From Distichodus sexfasciatus (Eukaryota; Chordata; Actinopteri; Characiformes; Distichodontidae): a stretch of DNA of 64,000 nucleotides. Within the stretch, counting starts at the first letter, position 1, and each line of letters starts with the position of its first letter. The stretch covers positions 1,608,595 to 1,672,594 of the forward strand of contig JAVGVS010000043.1 in the NCBI GenBank assembly GCA_032718565.1, written 5' to 3'. Below the pieces are notes generated by a model. The model saw nothing but the letters and a program-made list of their open reading frames with translations. It searched no databases and was not told where the DNA came from. The position numbers were made by a program, and so were the translations under genes. This document shows, one piece after another, positions 13,357 to 26,400 of this stretch.

Positions 13357-13540
13357 GGGGCAGTTGGTGGTGTAACGGTAGGGTGTTCGCCCCGTGATTT
13401 GAAGGTACTCATGAGCAAGGTACCGTCTCCAAGCACTGCTCCGCGGCGTTTGTTAGCTGCCCACTGCTCCTTCATGGAAGGGTTAAATGCAGAGGTCACA
13501 TTTGGTTGTGGTGTGTTCACAATGACAAATAATCTTTCAC
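13357..13540 (+). mobile_element. tRNA-headed SINE, family A, copy 1
   Basis: The head (ggggcagttggtggtgtaac) is followed by the family body (actcatgagc...ctgctccttcatgg...aaatgcagaggtcaca) and the end acaatgacaaataatc. Part of the B-box region is deleted between 13405 and 13410. A GATA/GGAT microsatellite lies 140 bp downstream. Confidence 0.75.
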
Positions 13541-13680
13541 TTTTCGCTAATTCTTTTCACAACTTTCACACAAACCTCCACTGCATAAATACAATTATAC
13601 TGACTTCAGCTGTGAATGAATTCATTAACTACTTAAATAAACCACTGAAATACTGGCATACTGTAAAGTACATGCAGCGT

Positions 13681-13724
13681 GATGGATGGATGGATGGATA
13701 GATGGATGGATGGATAGATGGATG

Positions 13725-13802
<78 letters not shown>
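13681..13802 (+). repeat. (GGAT)n passing into (GATA)n microsatellite
   Basis: About 120 bp: ggat units mixed with gata on the left, then a pure run of about 17 gata units on the right. Confidence 0.97.
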
Positions 13803-14340
13803 GACTTTTAAAGGAACAAATTATCTGCCCTATTTAAGACAAACATGCCTCTTATTTTCCAGCTTTACATCTCGGTGTCGTTTGTGGGTATTTTAAGCAT
13901 TTCACCTATAAAACACAATATGTACTCCCACTAATTAAATGTAAGTTTGATATGAGAGGTCTATTAACATAAATATTAGCATTAATTAAAGCGACTTCTG
14001 CATACTCACCCTGTTCATGTACAAATGCGATGCTAATTGCCTGTTGATTTCACCAACAATTTGACATTTTTTCATACTTAAAGTCGTTTGAGATTAGGGT
14101 GACGAGAAATCAACTTAATCAGAAATGGCGTTTCTTGTGTTTAGAGGAAAGAAAAAGTTAAAATATTGAGTGCAATTTCTTATCAAAAACAAACACACAG
14201 AAACACACACACTCACAAAGAGCCCAGAGCAGGTCCTGGCTGAGGATGCGGAGGAGGAGGAGGAGGAGTGGAGCATATGGGCACTCCTGCATTGTCACAG
14301 TAGCCCACAGTGACTCGAAGAACAAAAATACCATCTGACA

Positions 14341-14352
14341 TTTCTCCCTCTC

Positions 14353-14396
<44 letters not shown>

Positions 14397-14725
14397 TTTT
14401 TCTCGGTATCTCTCTCTTTCTCTCAGTATCTCTCCCTCTCTTCATATCATCCTCCCTCTGTCTTGGTATGTCTTCCCCTCTCTCTCTCTCTCTCTCTCTC
14501 TCTGTATCTCTTTCCCTCTAACTCTGTATTTCTCCCTCTTTCTTGGTATTTTTCCCTTTTTCTCATTATTTCTTCCTTTCTCTCACTAGCTCTCCCTTTT
14601 TCTATGTATTTCTCCCTCTTTCATTGTCTAACTCTGTCTCAGTATTTTTCTCTTTTACTCTTGCTGTTTCTTACTAGCTCTCTATATTTCTTTTTCTTTC
14701 TCTCTCTCTCTCTCTCTTCTGTCTG
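14341..14725 (+). repeat. polypyrimidine block upstream of the RRM1 exon
   Basis: Nearly all C/T on the + strand, with long CT runs at 14348-14395 and 14476-14503. It lies 180-560 bp before the exon at 14906. The long serine/leucine-rich open frames here are translations of the repeat. Confidence 0.9.
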
Positions 14726-14905
14726 TTTGTGTTTCCGTTGCACTATCCAGTTTTATGTCTAGTAACACAACACAAACACCTATGAGAATGTATTTAATTG
14801 TCATATACATATACATTTGTTTGGTGTATTTCATTCTCAGTGGCTATTCCTGTAATAATTTATTGAAACTATCTCTCCTCCACCCCCCACCCCCCTCTCT
14901 CTCAG

Positions 14906-14988
14906 GCTGTGCCTTTCTCACATACTGTGCCAGAGAGTCTGCTCTAAAAGCTCAGACTGCCCTCCATGAGCAAAAGACTTTGCCTGGG
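14906..14988 (+). CDS. celf4: celf4 exon, second half of RRM1 (83 bp)
   Basis: The acceptor is a strong C/T tract ending in ctctcag, and the donor is GGG|gtaagt. The first two bases complete a glycine codon begun in the upstream exon. The exon then reads GCAFLTYCARESALKAQ...TLPG (window residues 1-28) and ends on a complete codon. GCAFLTY is the RNP1 strand of RRM1. The 83-bp length matches the conserved family exon. The next exon is 33.7 kb downstream. The preceding exon, with RNP2 and the KIYELTVLKD-type segment, was not found in 1-14905. Confidence 0.93.
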
Positions 14989-15471
14989 GTAAGTAATTCC
15001 ATTCTGCATGCAATACACACACACAAACAATGCCACTACTTATACACACACACACATTTAACTAAGCATAAACAGTTCCATGCTCTGCTCTCTCTCTCTC
15101 TTTCTCTCTCTCTTATACATTCTTTTTTGGAGTTTTGTACCCAAAGGCAGAGAACTCACAGCATCACTGTCCTATTTATAGTGTCTTTCCCAGTGTGTGT
15201 GTGTTGGTTTGCGTGTATTGTGCAAGTGCAGACATAGCAGTTGTGTTCATGTAAGTGTATGTGTGTGAGTGTGTTAGTGCACGCCTCTGTGTCCTACACT
15301 TCTATCACATTGTGTATGTGTGTGTGTGTGTGTTTTGATGTGTCTCCGTCAGCTCTTGCTCAGTTTGAGTTGGTGTGTTCTGTTTTAATGACGCCTCCAG
15401 GGAGGTTGACAGTCGTCGTGTCGAGGAGAGTGTCTTTGATGCAAGTGATTATGACATCATGGATGTGGAGC

Positions 15472-15503
<32 letters not shown>

Positions 15504-18500
15504 AGAGTGAGTGCAACACTGTTCAATGTTCTTCTCTCTCTCTCCTTGTCACACATACGACACACACTTCTTTTGTCTCCAAACCACCCAACAAACTACA
15601 GTACACACCTACCGTGTCCTATGTGGATTTTTTTTTCCCTTCCGGATCTGATGGCGTGTGTGAGTCTCGGCGTCCCGCGCTGGTGTGTGTTAATAGCTGT
15701 TTGTCTGACGTGTAAGGCGCGGTAATCCTTCTGCACTAAGAAACCACTGACTATTTCATCCCATTATGCGGAAGCGTGGCCGTGCAGACGTAGAGTCAGC
15801 CGCTGCAAATGAATTTAATTGAAGTCACTATCCATCGCTATCGTTTAATAGGAACGCTAATTAGTAATCAGAGGCACGGCACAGGAGGCAGCCAGTCGAT
15901 TCCTTGTTTTTTTTTCCTTTTTTTTTTTAAGCAAACGCTATGTAAAGAAAACAAACTTCGCAGGACAGACCTAAATGTTAAACAAACCTTGACGCGAGAG
16001 CCAGAAAAAGAGAGAGAGAGAGAAAGAGAGAGAATGAGGGATATTAATAGAGAGGGAATGACACAGCCCGAGAAAAAAAGGAGGGACGAGGCTTTGATGC
16101 TAGGAAAGGTGAATCAACAAAATGGAACAAATGAGTTGATTAGCCAAGAGGGAAGTTGGCAAGAAGATGAGAAAGCCAGTGGAACCTTTAATATCTGCCT
16201 CCATCCCTCCCTCTTTCCTTCTCTCTCCCCACCTGTCCCTCCACTCTCATGCACACACCACTCTCTTTTCCAGTTCACTTGAGATCTTGATGGGTTTTAG
16301 GAAAGTTGTTTTTTCAATGCCGGGACAGTCTGTCTCGTGCAAAGTCATCCCAGACCGCGATTAGCCTAAAGCCCAGAGAGACGGGGAAAAAAGCCCACAG
16401 TAGTCCAAGCTAACATTAGCACAAAGCTAATGATACAGGGTAGATATACTTCAGCTTAAAACTACTACTTTCCTCCGTGTTCTCTAATCCTGATCGAGAC
16501 AGACAGATCTGTGGCGGATTTGATTCCAAGCAGCTGCAGTGCATACAGACTGCTGCTTCAGTTCATATTAGAATCCAAGTGGGCTACTTTACCTTTCAAA
16601 AAGTATTCCAGAATTGGGACAACATTTACATTTATGAGAGGCATAATCTCATAATGTACCAGTAAAGGTACCACTGAGATACTCATGAGCAATATACCGT
16701 CCCCAAGCACTGATCACCAGGTGCCTCAAGAACTGCCCACTGTTGCTTCAGGGATAGGTCAAATGCATAGGTCACATTTGGTTGTGCTGCACTGTGTGCC
16801 GTGCTGTGTTCACAATGACAAATAATCACTCACTTAATACAGCAACATCCATTTGCAGGTTACAGGGATAGCCTTCCTGGAGCATCTTTAGGTTTAGGGT
16901 CTTTTTCAGCCACCCAGTTTTGGTACTTTTGGTTGTAGGACCACTAGGCCAATACCTAAACACTTGTTGCTAAATTCATATCCAGTAAAACACAAAACAT
17001 AAATACACACTGATATGATATTTGGCTCTAATCTAACACACTGTCTAAGGAGATGAGAGTCTTAGTAAGTGCACAAAAACTTCAAAAGTTTACAATCATG
17101 TAGCCAGAATTTGGAGTGAAATATGTGTGTGTATGAGGGTGTAGCCAAATTTTTTATATGCAAACATGATCTTATTCCACACAGATATGGCCAAAGAAAA
17201 TATGAGCACATTTTTAAAATTTGCTAGGTGAAGTTTATGGACAAAAGTACAGTGGTGCTCTCAGAGAGAGAGAGCTGAGGCAGATCTTCTTTACAGGATA
17301 GCACCAGGTGTAATGTGAGGTGTGTGTAAACCACGCTGAACGCTTTGTTGTTTTTTTATTAAAACCTCACCAGGACTCGTACTCTTACTACAGCATGATG
17401 CATCAGTAAGACTCTATTGATTCTGGCACAGAACCTTAGCAGCAGTAGGGAGACAACCTGCTCTGTGTGTGTGTGTGTATGTGTGTGTCTACACACATCA
17501 CAAGCTACATCTCTGCTGTTTTAAGAAGTGAACTCTTACTTTGCTGGACACATATATTTGGCTTCTTTTTATGAATTATCTATAATAAATAAATAAATAA
17601 ATAAATCCAAATGTGCCTGCCATTGTGTCTTTATGGGCGAGTTTAGGGTGGTTGTGAGGATCAGAAAGTCTACATTTTAATAACCTGAATTTTTTTGAGG
17701 GCATCCTATACGGACTGGTCATGATATGGACAAAATGTGTTTTTCTTTTTTGATAAATGTAACGAGCAAAAAGATTAGCTTTTTGTTACTGAGATTTGCC
17801 TGTAATTTAAATCTAGAAATTCTGCCATCCAATGAAAGCACCTCATAAATGTCTTGGTGTATATGTACGTGTGTATCAAGTTTCAAGTTGTCCTCACTCA
17901 TTCTCTCTCACTGACACACACAGCACTTGCTCAAATCAGAGGCATACGGATGGGAAGCGCTTGCTAATGTGTGCACATGCGCATGAATATTCATGTAAAA
18001 ACACTCACGACAGAGTCACATGCAGCTGTCCAGGCTGTTTGTCTTCTAGCACAAAAAGCTATTACACGCATGTAAATACCTACCGTACCATCACACACAC
18101 ACACACACACACTTGCATGAGCCAGTATAAACACACCCCGTCCCACACAAATATTATTCACCCAACAACACACACACATACACATATACACACAAACACA
18201 TGGTAATCTGCTGTTGGGTGACTCAGAGCTGACGGAGGCAGTGTGTAGGATAAAAAGCCATGAGGATCGATGTATGATTTCTAGCCTCATATAGATATGC
18301 AGGAACCCACAGTGTCTCATGTGGCTCTCACATACATTACTAAGAGACAGGCATGAGAAATGGGAGAAAGAGATAGTGATGATGGAGGGCGAGAGAGGAA
18401 AAGAAGGAGGAGAAGGAGGAGGAGGAGGAGGAACAGGAAGCAAAGTTCCTGTTTTTTTTATTTATGTTCTCTCCCCCCTTTTTCTCTCTCTCTTTCTGTC

Positions 18501-21500
18501 TCCCTCTTTCCTCTCTCTCTCTACTCTCGCTCACTCACTCGTAGTTGGCCGATTGTGTGAGATAATGCTCAGACTGAGGAATCCATGCCATTGATTGGCT
18601 GTGTGACCCACTTTTGTGGCAGCCCTTTCAATAAGGCTGTGCAGTGGTCAATATGAGCCTGTTCCCAGGGCAAGGAGAGGAGAAAAAGGAAAAAGGGAGA
18701 GAGGTGGAGAGAAAGAGGAGGAGAGGAGATTGGGGTGAAACTTAAACGTAAACCACATTTAAAAAGCATTAAAGATTTCCAGATGGTTAAAGGCTAGAAT
18801 TTTTTATGTTTATGTTTAATTTTCTTCACGGAAGGAAGGTTTTATGGAACCAAACCATGGCACCAAATTAATTAGTGATTGAAAATACTGAGAAGAGTCT
18901 TGGTATTAGCTATTCCTAAACTTAAGCTCAACCTCTGTAGCTAGAAGTAATCCGTTTAGGCTTTTAGTAAGTGAGTGATTATTTGTCATTGTGAACACAC
19001 CACAGCACAACACACAGTGCACCACAACCAAATGTGACCCCTGCATTTCATATATCCGTGAAGGAGCAGTGGGCAGCACCCAGGGAGCAGTGCTTTGGGG
19101 CGGTACCTTGCAGTACCTCAGTGGCAGTACCTCTGTGGTACCTTACTCGTCCGGGATTCAAACTGGCAACTTTCCGTTCATGGGGCCCAACCATTACGCT
19201 ACCAACTGCTCTGTGCATCTTTAGTATGTTAAATCAAACCCAAAATTGTCTCTAAAAGCATTTAAAGGACTGGCCGTCAAAAATGCCACAGAAATCAGCC
19301 AAAATCTTGTTTTTCTTTATTTTAGGGGATTAGCAGGGATTAACCTACCGACACCCAAATGGCCTCTAAATGATTTATTTGTTTGCCCAGACACTCTCAA
19401 AGCAACATATTTTTTATTTCCTCAAGTTGCATCTCTTTCAGTCTCTCTCTGTCTTTTTATATGTGTGTATGTGCATGTCTGTGTGTCTGTGCTTGTGTTC
19501 TCACTGAGAGTTTTGCTCCTGCTTGTAAGTTGTGCCGCTGTCTGTATTCATGGCTCAGTGATTAAAGCAGGAAGCCTACTGGATGCGGTCTGAAAAATGC
19601 TCGCTGACAGAGTTGTTCATTTCAACAGCAAAACAGACGCCTTTCAACTCTCAGCACTTGTTTTTATTTCGCCGTCTGCCTCTGCAACACAACGCTTGGG
19701 AGGAACGCGAGTGATATTCCACCAAACAGTGGTGAAAATGCTTGTGACAGCACTGAGGCCGAGCACAAAGCAGAAGTTCTGCATGCTGCTATCGCCATGC
19801 TGACTCGGGTTTAAAAGTTGTCGATGACATAGGCATTTACATTTGTGGTCTTTATCAGACACTCTTATCCAGAGTGACTTTCTAATTAAAGGAGCAACAT
19901 GGGGTTAAGGATCTTGCTCAAGGGCACAAAGGTGGTTTTAATGCTGTCATAGCACCAACACGTTTCTATTACTAAGATCATTGTCCCACTGCCGCCCCAT
20001 GGTGGTGACAACAGTCTTGTGTACCATATGCATGAGTTTAACATAACAAATCAGATTTGATTTCAAACTAGTAATAGTCTTCACGTGAAGTTAACAGACC
20101 ATGCACATGGATATTGCATCACATAAAAGAGACACTAGAACCTCCATAAAATTGCATCTGTTGTAGCACAGAGTGAAAATGGTGCACCTGCTGTCTTTTT
20201 TGCATTAAAACAATTGAAAAATGTGATGTCTACAAAGAATCTGTAGTCTGATGTCTCTCAAATTGATAAAACACAGTTACACAAATATGATATTTAACTG
20301 TGTAATATGTATACAACGCAAATCATTTTCTCGTGAAAAAAGGGTGAATAATCCAATGAATTTTGAAATTTCTCAAATTCTGTAACTTAAAACCTTCTCC
20401 ATAAAACCCAAAAAGCCAGAAGGATCATGAGGCCTTGTTTTTAAAGTCTGTTTTTATGCTGAAAATCAGGATGTAAGCCATCAGGTCATTTCCAAAAATG
20501 TGAACTTTCTTAAAAAAATAACTAGACATGACTTAAAGCATTTGAAACACATGATAGGCTGCCATTAATGACAGTGGAGTGCAAATTGCATTTGTTCACT
20601 TGTGATTTGTTGATGGTTAATATAGGGGCGTTGTGGTCTGGCCTTCTCGGGGAGACATATGCCAGTGGAATAACAAAGCAGGATGGCAGCGGGTATCCGT
20701 CCGCTGTGATTGGTTTTATTGAAGGACGCGTTTGCACAAATCTTATTCGTGGCCCCGGTGGCGCAACAGCTTGGTAGCCGAGGCGGCGGACGCAAGGAAA
20801 ACAAGCCGGGAATAAAAGCGGGACATCGGGCCATGTCTCGGCCGCCTTTTAATTATTGATGGCCACTTCTGCCCTGGATTGGGCAGTAATTGCATTACAG
20901 GTCACTTCTCAATAGCAATTTGTGAAAGTTGTGGTGATGTGTGCTGGGAGGCGATCAATAGGTGCTGTCCAGGGTGCTGGATTCAGAGCCCCCATCTCCT
21001 CTCCTCTCTCTCTCTCTCCCTCTCTCTCTCATTCTCCCTTTCCCCTTTCACTTACCACTTATTTCCAGTCCCTCCTCGCTGTCTTGTTCCTCCCTTATCA
21101 AATAGATGGCTCTGTTCCTCACATATAAGATTTCTCAGGGTTGAACAGTGCCTTTTTTCAAATACTCAATATAAAGTGATTTTGCCACCTTTAACTTGAG
21201 ACTGTGTTGTCTTGTGTTAAACTATAGCTCAGGCATTTCAGGTTGGGGAAGGAAAAACTTAATATATATAAAAAACGATATATCTATATTAATCTGTATT
21301 AGTCTATATTAGGTGTAATTCTCATTCTGAATAATTTTGATATTTTCTTTTAAAGTCTAAGATGTTTCACTGCACACATCTCAACAAATGTTATCCATAC
21401 ACACATCTATTGCGCAGCACCTATTGTTCAGCCATCATACACATATAACAAACATTATGGAATTTATAGAAAAGGAAAATAATCTGATGTAGTTATGATC

Positions 21501-23345
21501 CACTATGATGACTTGACATGCATTGCCATATAAACAATCTCTTAAAATTATGGACAAAATGTTTGCCTTATGTGCTCTGAAGTGTGTTGGTGCCTGCCCA
21601 GCATTGTTCCCTGCCTTGCACCTGTAGTTCCCAGGACAGGCTCTGTTCCCCTAGCGCGACGCTGTTTGGGATTAAGCGGTTCAGATAATGAATGAATGAA
21701 TGTTTGCCTTATAAACAATTCAATAATGTTTCCTCTTTAAAGGTAAAAGTAATTTAAAGAGCTAACAATATGTTCAATATTCTTGATTATTGAAATTCTT
21801 GATTATTGACATATAGTAATAAAACAAACCCTAAAAGAAGCATCTTATCTCTAATTATCCAAATTTCTTCACCTTAAACTTTTTTGTTATTACGTTCTTG
21901 TAGTTCATGTATGTTGAACATTTTATTGTGAAGTACAGAAGTCATATTGGTCATTATAAACATAATGACTCATTTGCAAATTCTGATGGGATGCTGCTCT
22001 TGTTTTTAAAAATAGCGTTCTGAATTCAGAAGCACCAAATGTAGACCTTGGTATATGTCTACAAATGATCATTTTTATGAATGTATTTTGGATACAGAAG
22101 ACATTTTCCAGTTAAACAAAGGGGTGTTTTTGGAATCAATATGGTGGTAGGTCATTTATTAAATGAGTGTAAAAACAAATCAGTGGATACTAACACAGTA
22201 GTCATGCAATTTATTTGGTTCTGAGAGAAACCCACCACTCAGATCAGTTAGTAAACATACAGAAAACCTCACTAATTCTTTAGTTTTGTATATCTTAGCT
22301 AATTTCCTACCAGTAAGATACACACTCACAATGTCACTGTTATTTATCATGGCATTTCTTTCCTTTTTCATTAACTTTGAGCATGCTTTATTTCTTTTGC
22401 TCTCTTTTTTCCTCCGTCTGTCCCCACTACTGCTGTATCAGACTCACTCCGCTCCTTCCCAGTGGATTTTGGTTGTGTGTGCATGTGTTTTGTGTAGATG
22501 CATTTGTTTGGTTAAATTCCGTGGTCACATTAAAAAAGAGGAATCGGCCAGACTTTTTCTTTTCCCTTTTCTCTTTCAAACATAGTACAACAGCAGCCGA
22601 ATCAGGTTTTAAAATTTGCATTGTTTATTTGAATTAATCCTTTTGAATCTTGTGGCTCTGTATAGGTTATTTAGAGAAATGTGAAATTCGCATCTATTTT
22701 AATATGTTGGCACCCTCTAGGGTGTGTGTACATATGTGTATGGATGCGGGTGCTTGCGTGTGTGTGTGTGTGTGTCTATGGGTCTGAACCATGTGTTATA
22801 GTTTTCCTATAATTCAGTCTAAACAAACAAATGTTATGCTTTAATTCATAATCACAGTTAATAATTAAATGAGGAACGCCATTGTGAGGAGTAGTAATTG
22901 TTTTTTTTTTTTAAAGAATTTGTTTAATTAACTGGTCCTGATTGAAGTTGGTTTAGATGAACCGGATGTGTTTATTTCCATAGGGGCAGACGCTTCTAAT
23001 GCACAGTCCGCTCAGGTTCGTCTTTTCTCTTTAGTTTTGACTTTTGCTCTGTAGCTGAGTCGTTTCCTGTAACTTCCAAGTTAGTTTCTCTCTATCCTCA
23101 AAAGTCAACAAACTGTACTCACTTCTTTTCCTCCGCCCTGATGCTGTCTCACACTCTCTCTCGTTCGCTCGCTCTCTAGAGGGCCGCCTCACACTTCTGC
23201 GTGTCACCTTTCCGCATGGTGGAACAATCACTCTGACAGAGTTCTCCCTCGCCTTCCTCTCATATCCCCTCCCCCACACTCTTCCTCTATCCAGAGGGAC
23301 TTGCAGCAGTTCAACCCAGTGCCACAGTCTTTCTCCCTCTCTGTC

Positions 23346-23399
<54 letters not shown>

Positions 23400-23459
23400 C
23401 ATACCTACCCTCCCATCTATCTGTCTCTATATTCCTTTAACTCCCCATCCTCTATCTCC

Positions 23460-23498
<39 letters not shown>

Positions 23499-26400
23499 TC
23501 TCCTGCTCTCTGTCTCGCTTCACTGGGCAAAAAGGTAGTGTATGCTGTCTTTGTGAACACTCAATTTTCAACATCTCAGAGACCTTAAAGAGTCTTTTAG
23601 GTGCGAATGTGTGAGTGGGCAGAGATGTTCTTGCCTTCCACCACCTTTCAAAGGGCTATCTGGTGGTCTCCTAATAGATTTAGAGCAGGAGGGATGTGCA
23701 TTATGGGATACTGGCCGCACAAAGACACAAAGCACATCCTGATCATTAATGTGGAAGGTCTGGCAATTTTGTGGAACTGCTGAAGCTTGAGCACGTGTGA
23801 GCATTGTTCTCATTCGAAAGCCCCACAAGGATTTTGCTTTATGTTACACAACAGGATTGCTGGCCTTGTGAGCTTGCTTTAGGCTAACTTTTTTCAGATA
23901 ATCCATGCCATGCATCCCTTTTCTGTAAAGTATAGCAGCATACAGTTCAAAGTTTGCCTTCCCGAGACCCTCAAATTTGAGTTACTCAAATTCCAATCAA
24001 ACACAAGATTTACTTGTAATCTCCCACCATCGCTCAGACATCCCTTTTTGATTAAACAACTCTAAAATAGAGGCAGGTTGTGGCGCATTTGTCAGACATT
24101 AAATTGGTCCATCGGCAGCGCTGGACCGGCTGTTTTCTGATGATTTTCTGGCGCGCCTCTAACATTACAGAGCAGTTTCTTTTGCTGAGGGAAGGCAGAG
24201 TGCTGAAGTCTCAGTTGCCAGTATGTAAGAGCTGAACCAGCTCCCCTTAACAAATATGGATATGTAGATCGTGCTTTGTGATGTACCACCCTGTCATGCA
24301 ACACAACTCAGCTGCAACTCAGGTTTTTTTTTCCAGCTCAAGGTAAAGTTGCTATTTTAATAGCAAAACTTATACTTGCAGTGTGAGTATAAGTATATCT
24401 ATGTGTGTGTAGTTATGGAAAAGTAGTGTGTATACAGGGAGAGTGAAAGAGAGAGGAAGGGAAAGAAAGAGAGAGAGAGAGATTATATCTAGAGATCATA
24501 TACAGATATTTTAACACCCTGATTTCAATATCAGTCGTGTCATGGGATATGAATATGTATAGGCCTCAGTTTATGAATTTAACTTAATTAAAGCAAATAT
24601 GAATTCATGAAACTGCCGCCTCAGTAATTGTGTTTTCTCAAGCTTTGATGCACTGCTAATGCAAATTCACTTTATGAGAATCTTCTTATAGTGTAGAAGC
24701 AAACTAATGGGGCAAGCAGCATGGCCGTCTGCCATCCTTGCTACTTGCCCGATTAGCTTTCATTCGCTGGCAGCCACATTGTATTAGCATGCCTAGGTGG
24801 ACCATTCCTTTAAGCAAGTATGAAAAGATGTCAGTTTGCATTAGACTGAGTTCTGTATTCCCCCAGTCCTGTGTTATGTTGCAGCCAGATTGTGTGTGTG
24901 GCAGTTCATATCTTTGTGCTCTAGCAATATGAAGTTACCACCTGCAATTTTTATATGCCAAAGCTAGATCGTTTCACTAGGGTTACATTTAGAAATGGTG
25001 TTTTTGAACTGATATGGGACTTTCTTTACCATTCTAATTAACCCCAAGTAGAACCAGAAATGTCAGGGAAGATATAAATAAAAATGATATTTGCAGAATG
25101 ATTAAAAATACAAGAACTTTCATTTTTCTGATTCGTAAAGGGTGGGGGGGTGCGCTGCATCTGTGTGCCTGACGGGATGTGAGACCTGAAGCTGACTCCT
25201 TGAATGCAAAACAGCTTATGCAGTACTGTGAATACAGCCGCTCCGTTTGTCCCTCGAGTGAAGGCAAGTGAAAAAACGCACAGGAATAGTTTCTCGGCTT
25301 TGTGCAATTCTGCACATCTCAGAGGTTTCCTCGCGTTTGGCAAAGAGGCCGAGCGAGATGAGGTTCCGACGCTCTGTGTTTCCATTTTCTCTTACATGAC
25401 CACGAGGCTCAATGTCCTCTGAGTCTTTGGCCTGTTGATTAAACAGAGCCGGTGTCCATTACCATGATGAGATGCCGTCGTGGCCGATCGACAGCGTTAG
25501 CGCCCCCGCTGACAGCATTAAGGAAATGTCGACACACTTGATGAGGCTGCTGGCAGTGAAGGCTGCCGTGCTGCTCTTAACACGCCAGCATTCGGATCTG
25601 TCAGGCGGCCCAAGCTGCCCTGACCCTTGCCTGACCCGCTCCCTCACCGCCGAGAAGCTAGAGGAAGATGCTAAATGAGGCATGAGGCCTGTCTCTTTCT
25701 CGGCGGCGCCGCACAGCTAGCTAAGAGGAGGGATTATGCAGTCTCACTCCCTGAGCCAGATCCCACGATTAGGCTTGTCTGTCTGTCAGGCCCTCGGGCC
25801 TCCCTAAAACCAGCGGCACCAACACTGCATTGGCGAGGGAGTTCAAGGTGACGGTGCTCTGAAACCCGACCCGTGACCTCATGATCCCGTGATCGTGTTG
25901 TATGGCACATCCCCCAACTCCACCCTCAAGTCAGTTGAAGCTAAACTCTTCTGGCTTGGGAGAAAAAAGATAAAGTGTCACAACTAACTAACACCAACCC
26001 CCGCTTCCCCACATCTACCCACACACACACATTCAACAGCACTCCCAAACTCTGGCAGGCCTTGGCACCTGATGCAGCATACTTTATGAATCAATGTCAC
26101 ACCCAGTGAGAGGAAAATGATTACGTTGCAAAGGAGAACGGGGGCCGGAGCTTGGTGGGGGGAGGGAAAAATTACTTTGATGGATTGGGCCTCTCATGGG
26201 ACAACCTTGTAATGTTTTTGGACAGGATGCCAACTTGCAAAGTCTCTCTCTCTCTCACTCTCTCTCTGAACCAATCTTTCCATCTGCTGTTGCCGCCGTC
26301 CACCATTTGCCAACCGACGGCTGCTAATTAAAGAGAGCGTTGGGAAAAATGGCAACTGGCTCTTCCGCGGAGTTGAGCTTTTGCCGGGTCTTAAATGGGC

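Larger units (their letters stand above)
1..14905 (+). other. celf4: 3' part of celf4 intron 1 (incomplete at left)
   Basis: No exon with a convincing conserved peptide was found here. In vertebrates the first celf4 coding exon, carrying the N-terminus and first half of RRM1, is separated from the next by a very long intron, and this fits. The stretch contains a composite interspersed repeat (2805-4050), a tRNA-headed SINE (4122-4474), a GC-richer non-repetitive island (about 4900-5480), many GT/CT/GA tracts, a local duplication (9678-10340), another SINE (13357-13540), a GATA tract and a pyrimidine-rich approach to the exon. I see nothing beyond AT-rich unique sequence in about 1-2000. Confidence 0.75.

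Noticed and set aside
14310..14762. 150-residue serine/leucine-rich open frame, and many similar LSLSLS or REREREK frames
   Set aside because: They are direct translations of CT or GA microsatellites, occur on both strands and have no domain or start context.
1..14905. First coding exon of celf4 within the window
   Set aside because: No peptide resembling LFVGQIPR or IYELTVLKD was found on either strand.
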